A stretch of DNA of 64,000 nucleotides from contig NZ_JAASRM010000001.1 in the NCBI RefSeq assembly GCF_011761565.1, positions 3,224,139-3,288,138 of the forward strand. The letters run 5' to 3'. Positions 1 through 8,818 of this stretch are shown here, one piece after another (within the stretch, counting starts at the first letter, position 1; every line of letters starts with the position of its first letter). Position numbers and translations under genes: made by a program. The notes below the pieces were generated by a model. That model saw nothing but the letters and a program-made list of their open reading frames with translations, was not told where the DNA came from and did no database searches. This DNA comes from Rhizomicrobium palustre (lineage in GTDB: Bacteria; Pseudomonadota; Alphaproteobacteria; Micropepsales; Micropepsaceae).

Positions 1-63
1 CGCGGCTTGTGCGCCGCCCAACGCAACGTATGCCCCCGCAACGAATGTGGGCAGTCTTCGCAT
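1..63 (-). CDS. Start of an exported protein, cut by the left edge
   Basis: Reading leftwards from an ATG at 63, 21 open codons begin MRRLPTFVAG and run to the window edge. Two arginines, a hydrophobic stretch and an AQAA end look like a Sec signal peptide. It lies 50 bases downstream of the fecR-like gene on the same strand. In FecI-FecR loci this is the usual place for the cognate TonB-dependent receptor, so a receptor is a reasonable guess, but nothing beyond the signal peptide is visible. The upstream GGGG (Shine-Dalgarno-like) is weak. Existence of the gene is likely; its function is open. Confidence 0.42.
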   Translation of the reverse strand, partial: MRRLPTFVAGAYVALGGAQAA

Positions 64-112
64 TCTGTGCCCCGGAATTTCCAGCCCTTTACTCTACATA
101 CTGGACTGAGAA

Positions 113-1090
113 TTATTTGTCTGCTTTATTCCTTTGGGCGGAGAGCAAGACTGTATTGCCTTTCTGATCGAAGGAGAGGTGGAACGCCTCTGCGGTGGCC
201 TTGGCAAATCCCACCGGGTCGTTTGCCTTGAAAAGGCCGCTCACCACGCGGTTTGAAACGGCTGGATCCGCCATGGTGATCGTGATTGGGCTATAGCGTG
301 AAAATTCGGCTGCGGCTTCGGCCAGGGTTCGGCGCGAAAGAAAAATATAGCCCTCGCGCCAAGCCAGGGCGTTGGTGACTTCGGCCGTGGAAGCGGAAGT
401 CATTGTGACTGCGCCGTTATCAGTGATGATCACCTTGCGGTTGGCCGGAGCTTGCAACGTGTGATTGCCGCTTGAATCGTGGGTTTCAATCGCCACGACA
501 CCTTCGCGAACCAGCACTTCAATGGGCGAACCTGCAACATTCTTGACGGAGAAGCTGGTGCCGACTGCGCGCACATGGGCATTTCGCGCTGCGACCCGGA
601 AGGGACGAAGCTTGTTTTTGGCGACGTCGAATAAAGCTTCACCCTTGGCGAGGGTCACGTCTCGGGAGAGCAGGGCGTATTGAATCTCCGCCTTGCTGCC
701 CGAATTCAACGTCATGGCAGAGCCATCCGACAGCGCCACGACCTCCATATGCCCGAGTGTCGTGGAATAGTGATGGTTTTCCAGGCTGAGGCGGAAGAGC
801 CCGGCGTACATCGCCACAATGAGGCTCGCCGCGATAGCGCCGATCATGACAAAACGCGTTGCGCTTTTTGGTCTGGCGGTGACGGCGGGCGCCAGTTCGG
901 GATGCGCTTTACCCATTTTCTCGAGGTGAATCTGGACTGCCAGCGCTTTCATGAAAGCGCCCTTATGGCGCGCATCGGCCGCCAGCCAGCGCCGGAAAGC
1001 CAGTTCATCCGCGGCGGGCACTTGTCCATGATCGGACTTCGCTGCCCATTCGGCCGCTTGCCGGTCGATTTCGCTGCTAGCTGCGCTCAT
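113..1090 (-). CDS. FecR-family anti-sigma factor
   Basis: Inner-membrane regulator that holds or activates a partner ECF sigma factor in response to an outer-membrane receptor. In order: an N-terminal DUF4880-like helix region (IDRQAAEWAA...FRRWLAAD), one membrane helix (FVMIGAIAASLIVAMYAGLF), the periplasmic FecR domain (VVALSDGSAMTLNSGSKA, then ALFDVAKN and VGTSFSV), and a C-terminal DUF4974/STN-like segment (ITITMADPAVSNRVVSGLF). About 325 residues is normal for the family. I place the start at the ATG at 1090 (MSAASSEID), which overlaps the sigma-factor gene by 14 bases; a start at 1120 would overlap it more. The overlap implies translational coupling with the sigma factor. Confidence 0.9.
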   Translation of the reverse strand: MSAASSEIDRQAAEWAAKSDHGQVPAADELAFRRWLAADARHKGAFMKALAVQIHLEKMGKAHPELAPAVTARPKSATRFVMIGAIAASLIVAMYAGLFRLSLENHHYSTTLGHMEVVALSDGSAMTLNSGSKAEIQYALLSRDVTLAKGEALFDVAKNKLRPFRVAARNAHVRAVGTSFSVKNVAGSPIEVLVREGVVAIETHDSSGNHTLQAPANRKVIITDNGAVTMTSASTAEVTNALAWREGYIFLSRRTLAEAAAEFSRYSPITITMADPAVSNRVVSGLFKANDPVGFAKATAEAFHLSFDQKGNTVLLSAQRNKADK

Positions 1091-1658
1091 GGGCTCCACC
1101 AAAATACGCAATATTGCCAACGTCCTCGGCTGGTGCGGCTTGCGCTTTCCGGCCGAACCGCGCCATCAAATGCAGGATGGCGCGGGCAAGATGGCGTTCG
1201 ACGGTGCGATCAGAGATGGCCAGGCGTTGTGCCGTCTCCTGCTCCGTCAGTCCCTCCACCCGTCTCAGCCAAAGAACTTCGCGCGTGCGCTCTGGAAGTT
1301 CAGCCAGAACCTGCGCCACTGCCTGAACTTCTTGGCGCAGAACTATGGCTTCTTCGGGGTCGGCCGCGGCTGAAGGGGTGCCCAGCGCGTCCAAATCGCC
1401 ATTCGCGGTGACAGACACGATCCGCGGGCGGCGGATGTGGTTCATAACGATCGAATGCGCGACGGTTTTGGCATAATGCAGCGGGGTGCGAATGGCGGAA
1501 ACGTCCTCCATGGCCCCGAATTTCGCATACATCTCCTGAATAACGTCGTCGATATCCAGCTCTGCGATGCGGTACCGCGACAACCAGGCGCGTATACGCG
1601 GTTCATGCGGCAGCAAATTTTCCTCGATCCATGCGGCACGCTTCCACAACTCACTCAT
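1077..1658 (-). CDS. ECF RNA polymerase sigma factor, FecI-like
   Basis: A 193-residue group 4 sigma factor. Region 2 is visible near residues 25-65 (LDIDDVIQEMYAKF) and region 4 near 125-180 (ELPERTREVLWLRRVEGL, then a helix-turn-helix with TEQETAQRLAISDRTVERH). Its stop lies inside the start of the FecR-like gene, so the two form a pair. The family is usually released by FecR when a TonB-dependent receptor binds its ligand. The TonB receptor gene that diverges from it has no N-terminal signalling domain, so the true receptor partner may be the exported protein cut at the left edge. Confidence 0.9.
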   Translation of the reverse strand: MSELWKRAAWIEENLLPHEPRIRAWLSRYRIAELDIDDVIQEMYAKFGAMEDVSAIRTPLHYAKTVAHSIVMNHIRRPRIVSVTANGDLDALGTPSAAADPEEAIVLRQEVQAVAQVLAELPERTREVLWLRRVEGLTEQETAQRLAISDRTVERHLARAILHLMARFGRKAQAAPAEDVGNIAYFGGAHERS

Positions 1659-2082
1659 GACGCGTCGGACCAGTGTTGCCCGCCATGCCCGGGCAATTTT
1701 GTACCGGTATCAGTAAAAAAAATCGCGCCCTCGATCGGTGGGGCAGGCTGGAGATGTGAGATGGCTACATCGTACTGCGGCATATTGAGCGGTCGTCCCT
1801 GCCGAGGCTTCTAACGAGCCTCTGAAACATGTGCCGGAAAAAGCTGTCAGGCCCCCCGGCGACTATCCTGCTCTTTATTATATCCCGCGCTGCATCGCTA
1901 GGCTGTTGTAGGGGCGCCACAGCTCGCACATGCCTCAAAAAAAGTTTGTCGGGTTTTGGGGGCGTCAGGTGTCTTGGATGCGAGAACATAAAAAAGAATT
2001 TTGGGGAGGCTGACCAGCCTTAGTTCGTCTCTAGCGGCAAACCCATCGGGCGCATTGCGCTGCCGGGTGAGGGTGGAGGCTT

Positions 2083-2104
2083 GCCTGTGGCCTGGGCCGC
2101 AGGC
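2083..2104. other. Stable hairpin in receptor leader region
   Basis: GCCTGTGGCC, two bases, then GGCCGCAGGC: ten pairs with one T-G wobble. Just upstream, around 2048-2065, GCGCA/TGCGC forms a second small hairpin. They may belong to a structured 5' leader or small RNA that ends at the 2265-2302 terminator. I recognise no riboswitch class. Confidence 0.4.
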
Positions 2105-2264
2105 GGATGAATGACGGTCCGGATCTAGCTTCTGATTGAGGAAGAAAAATCGTGCCCGTCGCATAAACACGATGGGCGCGCGAGGGGGATTCATGTCCGC
2201 AGCCGGCTCTCGTCATATCCGTCCAACGGATAGCATCGATGGGTTCCTCCCCGGTTGGGCGCTA

Positions 2265-2302
2265 CGGCGGCACTCTGTGCGGTGGGGTGCCGCCGCTTTT
2301 TT
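2265..2302 (+). terminator. Intrinsic terminator without an upstream gene on its strand
   Basis: CGGCGGCAC (2265-2273) pairs perfectly with GTGCCGCCG (2287-2295), followed by CTTTTTT. The plus-strand T tract is clear. No plus-strand gene precedes it within the window, and the receptor gene starts 185 bases later. It therefore either ends a small RNA or acts as an attenuator in the receptor operon leader. Confidence 0.65.
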
Positions 2303-2486
2303 CTCCTCGCAGGTTTTTGGCTCGGGCATAGCCAGCCGCGAACTCCACTGATCGGATTTTGAAGAGACAGCCTCCGGCCTCGGGGGCTTGATGGCACAAA
2401 AAATGAGACCGGTACCATCATCAGCAGGGCATACGCCGAGCGCGACACCAGCAATACGTGAACAAAAACAGCAGAGGGAGAAGGGA

Positions 2487-5400
2487 ATGCAAAACAGAAA
2501 CAGAGGGGGAAGGGGTATGAAACGTGTATTGATGGGCACCGCTGCCGTGGCGGGGCTCACCGCTTTGATGCCGGCGCAGGCCCAAGAGGGTGCGATCGAG
2601 ACGGTCGTTGTAACCGGCTATCAGCGCAGCCTTGTGAGCGCCGCCGATGCTAAGCGCAATGATATCGGCTTTACCGATGCCATCTTTGCCGAAGACATCG
2701 GCAAATTTCCCGACAGCAACATCGCGGAAGCCATCAACCGCATTCCCGGTGTCGTTCTGAACCGCGATCCGGCCACCGGCGAAGGCTTGCAGATTTCGGT
2801 ACGCGGTCTTGGCTCGCAATATACCAAGATCGTGCTCAACAACGCGCCGATCGCGGTGGCGACGGCCTCTGGTATCGACCAGACGAATTCCAATCGCGAA
2901 ACCGATATGAACATGTTCCCCGGCGAACTGTTCAGCAATATCTCGGTGGCGAAATCCTCGCGCGCGGATCAGCTTGAAGGTGGTGCGGCTGGCACGGTGA
3001 ATATGCGCAGCCGCCGTCCTTTCGACCGGCCAGGCCCTTATCTCTCCTACAATCTCACTGGCAACGGTAATTCCATCACCAATGGCCTTGGTGGCACCGC
3101 GGCGCTGATCGGCAGCAATACATGGAAAACCGGCACGATCTTTGGTGATGTCGGTGTGCTTGTCGGCGTGGTTGGAAACCGCATCGCCCAGTTCACCAGC
3201 GGTTGGGATGATGGCAACGGCGGCTGGGCGACGCCCACAATCAAGACCGCAAGCTCTACGGGCGTCGGCCAGTGCGCCACGGCGACCGGCTGCGACAACG
3301 ACAATACCTTCTCGATCGGCGGCAATTACATCACCGTTCCCGCGACGATCCCGCGTAATGTCACCTTCACGGGCGCGTCTGGCCACGCCTATGGCTACAG
3401 CTCCACTTGCCCGACGAATACGCCCGCGATGACCTATTCGCCTTGTGCGGTGAATGCCTACACACTGGCTGACATCAATCCGAAACTTGGTGCCGATGCG
3501 GCTTCGATCACCAATAAGCTCGCTAACGCGTTGTTCCCCCGCTTGCTGCGCAACATGTATCAGCGCAACAACCGCTGGAAATACAACGGCGTTGCAAGCT
3601 TCGAAGTGCGACCGAGCGACTCCTTGCACTTCTATGCGGATTTGGTCGCGGGCAAGTTCTGGGAAAATATCGACCGCACCGAACTGACGCAGCCGATGCG
3701 CTCCAACGGTTCATGGACGCAAGGTGTCATTCCGGCCGATGTGGTGATGGACCAGAACAGCGTCGTGCAATCCTTCACGGCGTATAACGCGCAATGGGCG
3801 ATCGATACCCGCCATTACGCCAACACGGCCGATTTCTTCGCGATCAATCCGGGCATGAGCTGGCAGGCCAGCGACATGCTCTTCATCGAGCTCAGCGCCA
3901 ATGCCAGCCGCAGCCACTGGATTCAGACGGTTTCGGAAATGGCGGTGGTGTCCTGCCCCAGCATGGGAACGTATCCGGGCTGCACGCCTGTTGATAGCAC
4001 CGGCGCGCCCGTGACCAATGGTGTCGTCACCAAGAACTGGTTCGACGGCAAGCAGTATTTGTGGTCGAGCAATATCGATCCCAATAACCCGCGCAATTAT
4101 CAGTGGGCCTCCTCAAGCCTTGGCACCGGCGGCGGCGTGTCGGTCAACGACAACAAGCGCTATTCGCAGACCTATGGCGTGCACTTGGATCTTACCTATG
4201 GCGGCGATTACTTCCGCGTCAAAGGTGGCGCCGCTTATGACGTCATCAGCCGCAACATGATCCAGGGTGATGCCAACGGGCCATGGTCCAAAGCGGTCTG
4301 TCAGGGCTTCCAGAACACCACGAGTTCTGCTTGCGACGGCCGTCCGGGTTCCTATGTCGCGCAGCAGAACCTCTACAACTTCCTCACGATGGGGCCGACG
4401 AATTTCTTGACGTTCGATTACGCGAACTTCGAGAGCTTCACCAACATGAAGGCCTATAACGCGCCGGTCGCGGGCTTGCGCAATCGCTGCGCCTATCAAA
4501 AAGCCACCCCGGAAAACGGCAATCCCGTGCAGTCTTCCACCGGTTCTTCGGGCTGTTACGAAGAACGCATCCTGGGCTCGTATATCGAGGCGGAAGGCAA
4601 GTTCAACTTCGATCTTCTCTGGGATAACCAGGAACTTCGCTACAATGTTGGCCTGCGCTATGTCACGACACGGCAGACCATCGATTCTCCGTTCCAGATG
4701 ACGAACCTGCCGCAGACGACGGCCTATTGGGGTAATGCCTTCTACGATTACACCTTCGTGCCGCAGACAAGGACCTACGATACCTTCTTGCCGTCGGCGA
4801 GCCTTGTCTATAAGCCGCTGGATGATCTTCTGATCCGTGCCAGTGCTTCGCGCACCATGACGCGCGCATCCTTGCCCTTGATGACGTCCAACCTCACCGT
4901 TGCGTCGCTCGGCTATCAGAATATTCCGACCAACGACGGGTACTACTTCACCTTCAATCCGGGTAACCCGGATCTGAAACCCTATTACTCGACCAATATC
5001 GATGTCGGTGTCGAGTATTACACCGGCAAGGAAGGTTATATTAGCGTCAGCGCCTTCCGCAAATTCCTCCATGGCGTGCCGATCAACCGCGTGCTCGATG
5101 GCAAGACCTTGGCGGATGTGGCGTCCTACGGCATCACCTACGATTACTTGAACTGGAACCAGATCCAGAACTTGAACAGCTATGGCGGCGCCACCAACAC
5201 CGGCTGTACCGATGCAGCAAGCTGCGCCGCTACGCCGGTTCGCTTCACCATCAACTACAACCAGCCGGGTGTTCAGACCTATACGGGTCTTGAGTTCGGC
5301 TATACCCAGCCCTTCGATTTCGTTCTCGAGGATTACGGCCTGAAGGGCTTTGGTATCTCGAACAACTTGACGATGATCGATTTCAAGCAAAGCGCGTCGA

Positions 5401-5855
5401 ACTTCGTCATCGCCTCGGATGGCAGTGCGCCCATTCATGCCGCGGCCGTGCCGCACTGGTCCTATAACGGCACGCTGTATTGGCAGGGTGACGGCTTCTC
5501 TGCGCGTCTGTCCTATAACTACCGCACCGGCTATTACAGCAGCGGCGTTTCGGGTGCGAATAGCGTGTGCTTGCCGGCGCTTTCTGCTGTGGCTGGCCAG
5601 AACACCTATCAGCGCGCGGGTTGCTCGGCGGGCGCCTATATGAGGAACGCGCCTTACTCCCAGTTCGACTTCTCCACCAGCGCCAAGATCTCGAAGATCA
5701 TCGACGCGACGATCCCGTCCGATCCCGAGATGAGCATTGGCGTGACCAATCTGTTCCGCTCCAAATACAACACCTACTTCCAGTACCCGGTTGCGCAGGA
5801 TCGCTATTACCTCAGCAACCAAACCTTCTCTCTCTCCCTGCGCGGGACTTTCTAA
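2487..5855 (+). CDS. TonB-dependent receptor, Caulobacter/Xanthomonas type
   Basis: Outer-membrane beta-barrel that imports a ligand using TonB energy. A signal peptide (KRVLMGTAAVAGLTALMPA, ending AQAQ) is followed by a TonB-box-like IETVVVTG, a plug domain (IGKFPDSNIAEAINRIPG, then ISVRGLGSQYTKIVLNN) and a long barrel ending in a typical ...LSLRGTF. The mature protein begins directly with the TonB box and plug, so it has no STN signalling domain. About 1,120 residues, in the range of the large carbohydrate-type receptors. The start at 2487 follows GGGAGAAGGGA; a second ATG at 2517 with GGGGAAGGGG also fits, and an upstream ATG at 2388 is unlikely. The ligand cannot be read from sequence. 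Confidence 0.92.
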   Translation: MQNRNRGGRGMKRVLMGTAAVAGLTALMPAQAQEGAIETVVVTGYQRSLVSAADAKRNDIGFTDAIFAEDIGKFPDSNIAEAINRIPGVVLNRDPATGEGLQISVRGLGSQYTKIVLNNAPIAVATASGIDQTNSNRETDMNMFPGELFSNISVAKSSRADQLEGGAAGTVNMRSRRPFDRPGPYLSYNLTGNGNSITNGLGGTAALIGSNTWKTGTIFGDVGVLVGVVGNRIAQFTSGWDDGNGGWATPTIKTASSTGVGQCATATGCDNDNTFSIGGNYITVPATIPRNVTFTGASGHAYGYSSTCPTNTPAMTYSPCAVNAYTLADINPKLGADAASITNKLANALFPRLLRNMYQRNNRWKYNGVASFEVRPSDSLHFYADLVAGKFWENIDRTELTQPMRSNGSWTQGVIPADVVMDQNSVVQSFTAYNAQWAIDTRHYANTADFFAINPGMSWQASDMLFIELSANASRSHWIQTVSEMAVVSCPSMGTYPGCTPVDSTGAPVTNGVVTKNWFDGKQYLWSSNIDPNNPRNYQWASSSLGTGGGVSVNDNKRYSQTYGVHLDLTYGGDYFRVKGGAAYDVISRNMIQGDANGPWSKAVCQGFQNTTSSACDGRPGSYVAQQNLYNFLTMGPTNFLTFDYANFESFTNMKAYNAPVAGLRNRCAYQKATPENGNPVQSSTGSSGCYEERILGSYIEAEGKFNFDLLWDNQELRYNVGLRYVTTRQTIDSPFQMTNLPQTTAYWGNAFYDYTFVPQTRTYDTFLPSASLVYKPLDDLLIRASASRTMTRASLPLMTSNLTVASLGYQNIPTNDGYYFTFNPGNPDLKPYYSTNIDVGVEYYTGKEGYISVSAFRKFLHGVPINRVLDGKTLADVASYGITYDYLNWNQIQNLNSYGGATNTGCTDAASCAATPVRFTINYNQPGVQTYTGLEFGYTQPFDFVLEDYGLKGFGISNNLTMIDFKQSASNFVIASDGSAPIHAAAVPHWSYNGTLYWQGDGFSARLSYNYRTGYYSSGVSGANSVCLPALSAVAGQNTYQRAGCSAGAYMRNAPYSQFDFSTSAKISKIIDATIPSDPEMSIGVTNLFRSKYNTYFQYPVAQDRYYLSNQTFSLSLRGTF

Positions 5856-5903
5856 ATGTCGATGAAGCAAGAGAACAACGAACACCAGGGGAGTACCCAG
5901 AGA

Positions 5904-8279
5904 ATGTCTAACTGCAATCGCGAACTGGATAAGAAGGGTTGGGGCCATTTGTCTGTGTGGCCGGGAAAGTCGCTCCTGACGGGCAGCACGGCGTTGTCTT
6001 TGATCGCGGCTTTCGGCGTGAGTGCTGGTTGTGCACTCGCCGATGTCAAAGTGTCGAGCGGGACGATGGTGGATTCCTCCACCGTCACCGCCGGTAGCGG
6101 AGCCATCGTTCTGAGCGGCGGCACCTTGAACTTCAGCTCGACGTCGAGCGTGAGCAATGCGGTTTCGGCGGCAACCGGTTCGTCCAGCAGCATCACCGCT
6201 GGCGGCAATAGCGGCACGCTGGCGGGAGCCTTGACGGGGACGGGGGCGATTACCCTCTACTCCGGCACTCTGATCCTGAAGAACACCGCGGATCAGGCGG
6301 GCTATACCGGCACCATGACCGTCGCCTCCGGCGCCACGCTGCAAATGGGCGATAACAGCACCAGCATGATCGGCGGCATCATTTCGGATGGAACGACGCT
6401 GATCAACAACGGAAGTGTGGTGTTCAAGTCCATCGCGACGACCGGAACCACGGCTGCCGCTTTGCTGCCCAACACTTATTGGGGAGCCATGTCGGGCAGC
6501 GGAGCGGTCCGGGTGAGCGGCAGCAATTCCCAAGTGTATCTGACGGGCACGAACACCTACACCGGAACCACCACGATCGATGCCGGCAATACGCTCTTTA
6601 TCGGTAATGCCAACAACTATGGCAGCATCACGAGCGGTTCGATTGCTGTTGCGGGCACGCTCGCCTTCAACCGTTCGGATCTCTATGTCTATAACGGCAC
6701 CATTACCGGCGCCGGCATTGTCAGCCAGTCCGGCGGCGGCACACTTATTCTCAATGGTAACAGCGTGCTGACCGGCGCTTCCTCAATGTCGTACAACAAC
6801 AACCTGACGCCGCCGGCCAAGGTGGGCTATATCGGTGCGTTGCGCGCGACCTCTGGCTGGCTTCAGATTGGCGATGCCGGTCACAAAACGGCGTCGATCA
6901 CCGTTCCGCTTGCCAACATCCTGAAGGGTGCGGGCATGTCGGGCTTCGGCACATTGAACGGCGACCTGATCAATGGTGACGATACGCAGGGCACGGTTTC
7001 GACGCCGACCACGCCGACCACCCAGCTTATGGGCGGCATCCTCATGCCGGGCGATGGCTCGACGCCCGGCACCTTCACGCTCAACGGCAATTACACCCAG
7101 GGCACTTATGGCGGCCTGCTGATCGCCACCACGCCGACCGTCACGTCCAAGCTTGTGGTCAGCGGCACGGCCAATATCAAAGGGCAGCTCAGCATTTCGG
7201 GCCTGAATGGCAGCTATACGCCGGGGCTTTATCCCATTCTGACCGCCAATACCGTTTCAGGTACGTTCAACACGGTTCTGACGGGCAGCCCGGATACGGC
7301 CAATGCCTTCGGCGTCTATTACAAGCCGAGTGAAGTGGATCTGGTGATTGCGCCGAAATCCATCGGCCAGGTCTACAATGATCTGGTGGTGCAGAATTTC
7401 GATGCGGCGATCAGCTTGAACGATATGGTGCTGGATCACACGTCATCCGCCGTGTGCAAGGATTGCCAAGGCTTCTCCGTCTGGGGCCATGGATATAATG
7501 GCTCCAGCGGGCTATCCGATGGCAACGGAGCGTCCGCATTCTCCAATCACACGGTCGGTCTGATCGGCGGCTTGGATTATCGCTATCTGAGCGGCTTGTC
7601 GTTCCATGCGGTGATCGGCGACAGCGAAGGCCATGTCCGCCTGCATGATCAGAGCGCTTCTGGGCACAACACCCAGATTTACATGTCGGCGGCGGCGCAT
7701 ATCCCGGCCGGTGCGGTTGTCTTTGACACCTCCACCTTCTTCCTCGATGCGGCCACGGATGTCAGCCGGAAAGACAGCTTGGGTAATAGTCTGACGTCGA
7801 CCGTCAAAGACACCGTATATGGCGCTTCGGTGCAGATCGGCGTGCCGCTTCTGCATGGCGACCTGCTGCCCTTCGGCAAGGTCACTTATAGTTTCCTCTC
7901 TGGTGGGGGGGCGAAGGAAGCCGGTGTCAGCCCGATGATCCTGGCGGTGAAGCATGGGCATCAGACGACCGGGCGCTATCAGCTTGGTGTCCGTTATGGT
8001 CACACCTATGCGTTGGATGATGATTTTCAGATCCGTCCGCAGATCATGCTGGGCGGCGAGGGGAATGACCGCGCCATCGGCAAGACCAATTTGATGTCGA
8101 TGTCTTCCGGCGCGCTCTTCTTCGCGACCTCAGCCGCGCCTGATCGTATAGCTGCAGTGGGCCAAGTTGGCGTGGATGTCTCCGCGAGCAATTTGACCTT
8201 CCAACTGGGAACAAGCGGCCGCAAGAGCGGCAACCAGGATCAGTTCCTGTTCAACTTCGGCGCCGCGTATCATTTCTGA
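5904..8279 (+). CDS. Autotransporter (type V secretion) with beta-strand repeat passenger
   Basis: A 791-residue surface protein. After an atypical N-terminus (signal-anchor-like hydrophobic stretch STALSLIAAFGVSAGCALAD) the passenger is rich in Gly, Ser and Thr. It carries autotransporter-associated beta-strand repeats such as NTYTGTTTIDAGNTLFIGN near residue 220. A linker with a CKDC pair leads into a C-terminal beta-barrel of about 270 residues (FSVWGHGYNG...) ending in aromatic F. An ATG at 5856 touches the receptor stop codon (TAAATG). The ATG at 5904 is preceded by AGGGGAG, like other genes here, and is preferred. The tight arrangement makes it co-transcribed with the receptor. Confidence 0.85.
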   Translation: MSNCNRELDKKGWGHLSVWPGKSLLTGSTALSLIAAFGVSAGCALADVKVSSGTMVDSSTVTAGSGAIVLSGGTLNFSSTSSVSNAVSAATGSSSSITAGGNSGTLAGALTGTGAITLYSGTLILKNTADQAGYTGTMTVASGATLQMGDNSTSMIGGIISDGTTLINNGSVVFKSIATTGTTAAALLPNTYWGAMSGSGAVRVSGSNSQVYLTGTNTYTGTTTIDAGNTLFIGNANNYGSITSGSIAVAGTLAFNRSDLYVYNGTITGAGIVSQSGGGTLILNGNSVLTGASSMSYNNNLTPPAKVGYIGALRATSGWLQIGDAGHKTASITVPLANILKGAGMSGFGTLNGDLINGDDTQGTVSTPTTPTTQLMGGILMPGDGSTPGTFTLNGNYTQGTYGGLLIATTPTVTSKLVVSGTANIKGQLSISGLNGSYTPGLYPILTANTVSGTFNTVLTGSPDTANAFGVYYKPSEVDLVIAPKSIGQVYNDLVVQNFDAAISLNDMVLDHTSSAVCKDCQGFSVWGHGYNGSSGLSDGNGASAFSNHTVGLIGGLDYRYLSGLSFHAVIGDSEGHVRLHDQSASGHNTQIYMSAAAHIPAGAVVFDTSTFFLDAATDVSRKDSLGNSLTSTVKDTVYGASVQIGVPLLHGDLLPFGKVTYSFLSGGGAKEAGVSPMILAVKHGHQTTGRYQLGVRYGHTYALDDDFQIRPQIMLGGEGNDRAIGKTNLMSMSSGALFFATSAAPDRIAAVGQVGVDVSASNLTFQLGTSGRKSGNQDQFLFNFGAAYHF

Positions 8280-8345
8280 TGTTCGCGATGGTGGCTCCTC
8301 ATTGGGGCCACCATTTCCGCCGTCTATCCTTAAAGCGTATTTGAG

Positions 8346-8370
8346 AAAGGGGCCTCTCGGCCCCTTTTTT
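8346..8370 (+). terminator. Intrinsic terminator after the autotransporter
   Basis: AAAGGGGCC, loop TCTC, then GGCCCCTTTTTT. It ends the receptor-autotransporter transcript and, read from the other strand, overlaps the stop codon of the convergent NifX-like gene, so it may serve both directions. Confidence 0.85.
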
Positions 8371-8740
8371 AATGTTCGTGGCTGCAGGAGCAGGCGCCCG
8401 CCTCGGTGAGCGGCGCAAGAATACCTAGCATATATGCGGCAACAGCCGTTGCCGGGGCCATATTCGGCGCCACCACCGTGGTGATACCGCGTTCCTTCAT
8501 CTTCTCGACAAAGCAGCCGCCCGCGCTTCCGGCAATGAGAACTTGAACGCCATCGAGCGGATGGGCGCCTCCCTTGAAATTATGAACGGTCTGCTCCTCG
8601 TTCAGATCGATACGGGCGATCTCAACCGGATGCTCGCCAGCTTCCGCTTCATAGACAAGAAAGCGGGCCGCATGTCCGGCATGTCCGGAAATGCTCTGGA
8701 AGTCTTCGCTAGCGACGGCAAATTTCACGATATTCTCCAT
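8369..8740 (-). CDS. NifX/NafY-type dinitrogenase cofactor domain protein
   Basis: A 123-residue protein of the small iron-molybdenum cofactor-binding family (COG1433-like): MENIVKFAVASEDFQSISGH at the N-terminus, a conserved glycine-rich core (VLIAGSAGGCFVEKMKERGI) and a C-terminal CSCSHEH that looks metal-binding. No nitrogenase or molybdenum genes lie nearby, so a nitrogen-fixation role should not be assumed; stand-alone relatives are common. It stands alone between two unrelated operons, convergent with the autotransporter. Confidence 0.75.
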   Translation of the reverse strand: MENIVKFAVASEDFQSISGHAGHAARFLVYEAEAGEHPVEIARIDLNEEQTVHNFKGGAHPLDGVQVLIAGSAGGCFVEKMKERGITTVVAPNMAPATAVAAYMLGILAPLTEAGACSCSHEH

Positions 8741-8818
8741 GGAAGGCTGGATGACAGCCTTTCATGGGCGCAGTTGGCGCGCGGGTTCAATTGCGCCAAA
8801 TGCGCGCAGAGTTCCGCC

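Larger units (their letters stand above)
1659..2486. other. Long divergent intergenic region between sigma factor and receptor genes
   Basis: Roughly 830 bases without a convincing protein gene. It must hold the divergent promoters of the sigma/FecR pair and of the receptor operon. Base composition is lower in GC than the neighbours around 1820-2000. It contains a compact hairpin (2083-2104), a small AGGCTG/CAGCCT hairpin near 2010, and a strong plus-strand terminator (2265-2302). Short open frames cross it, including one from 2193 preceded by GAGGGGGA, but none resembles a known protein. Confidence 0.6.

Noticed and set aside
2193-2351. A 52-codon frame upstream of the receptor with a GAGGGGGA ribosome-like site
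   Set aside because: The terminator at 2265-2302 lies inside it and the peptide has no recognisable features; kept only as a possible leader peptide in the findings.
4113-6533. An 806-codon minus-strand frame across the receptor and autotransporter genes
   Set aside because: Antisense shadow; the plus-strand proteins have complete family signatures and signal peptides.
8774-8799. Inverted repeat TTGGCGC...GCGCCAA after the LacI-type gene
   Set aside because: Seven pairs with a 12-base loop and no T tract; too weak to call a terminator or operator.
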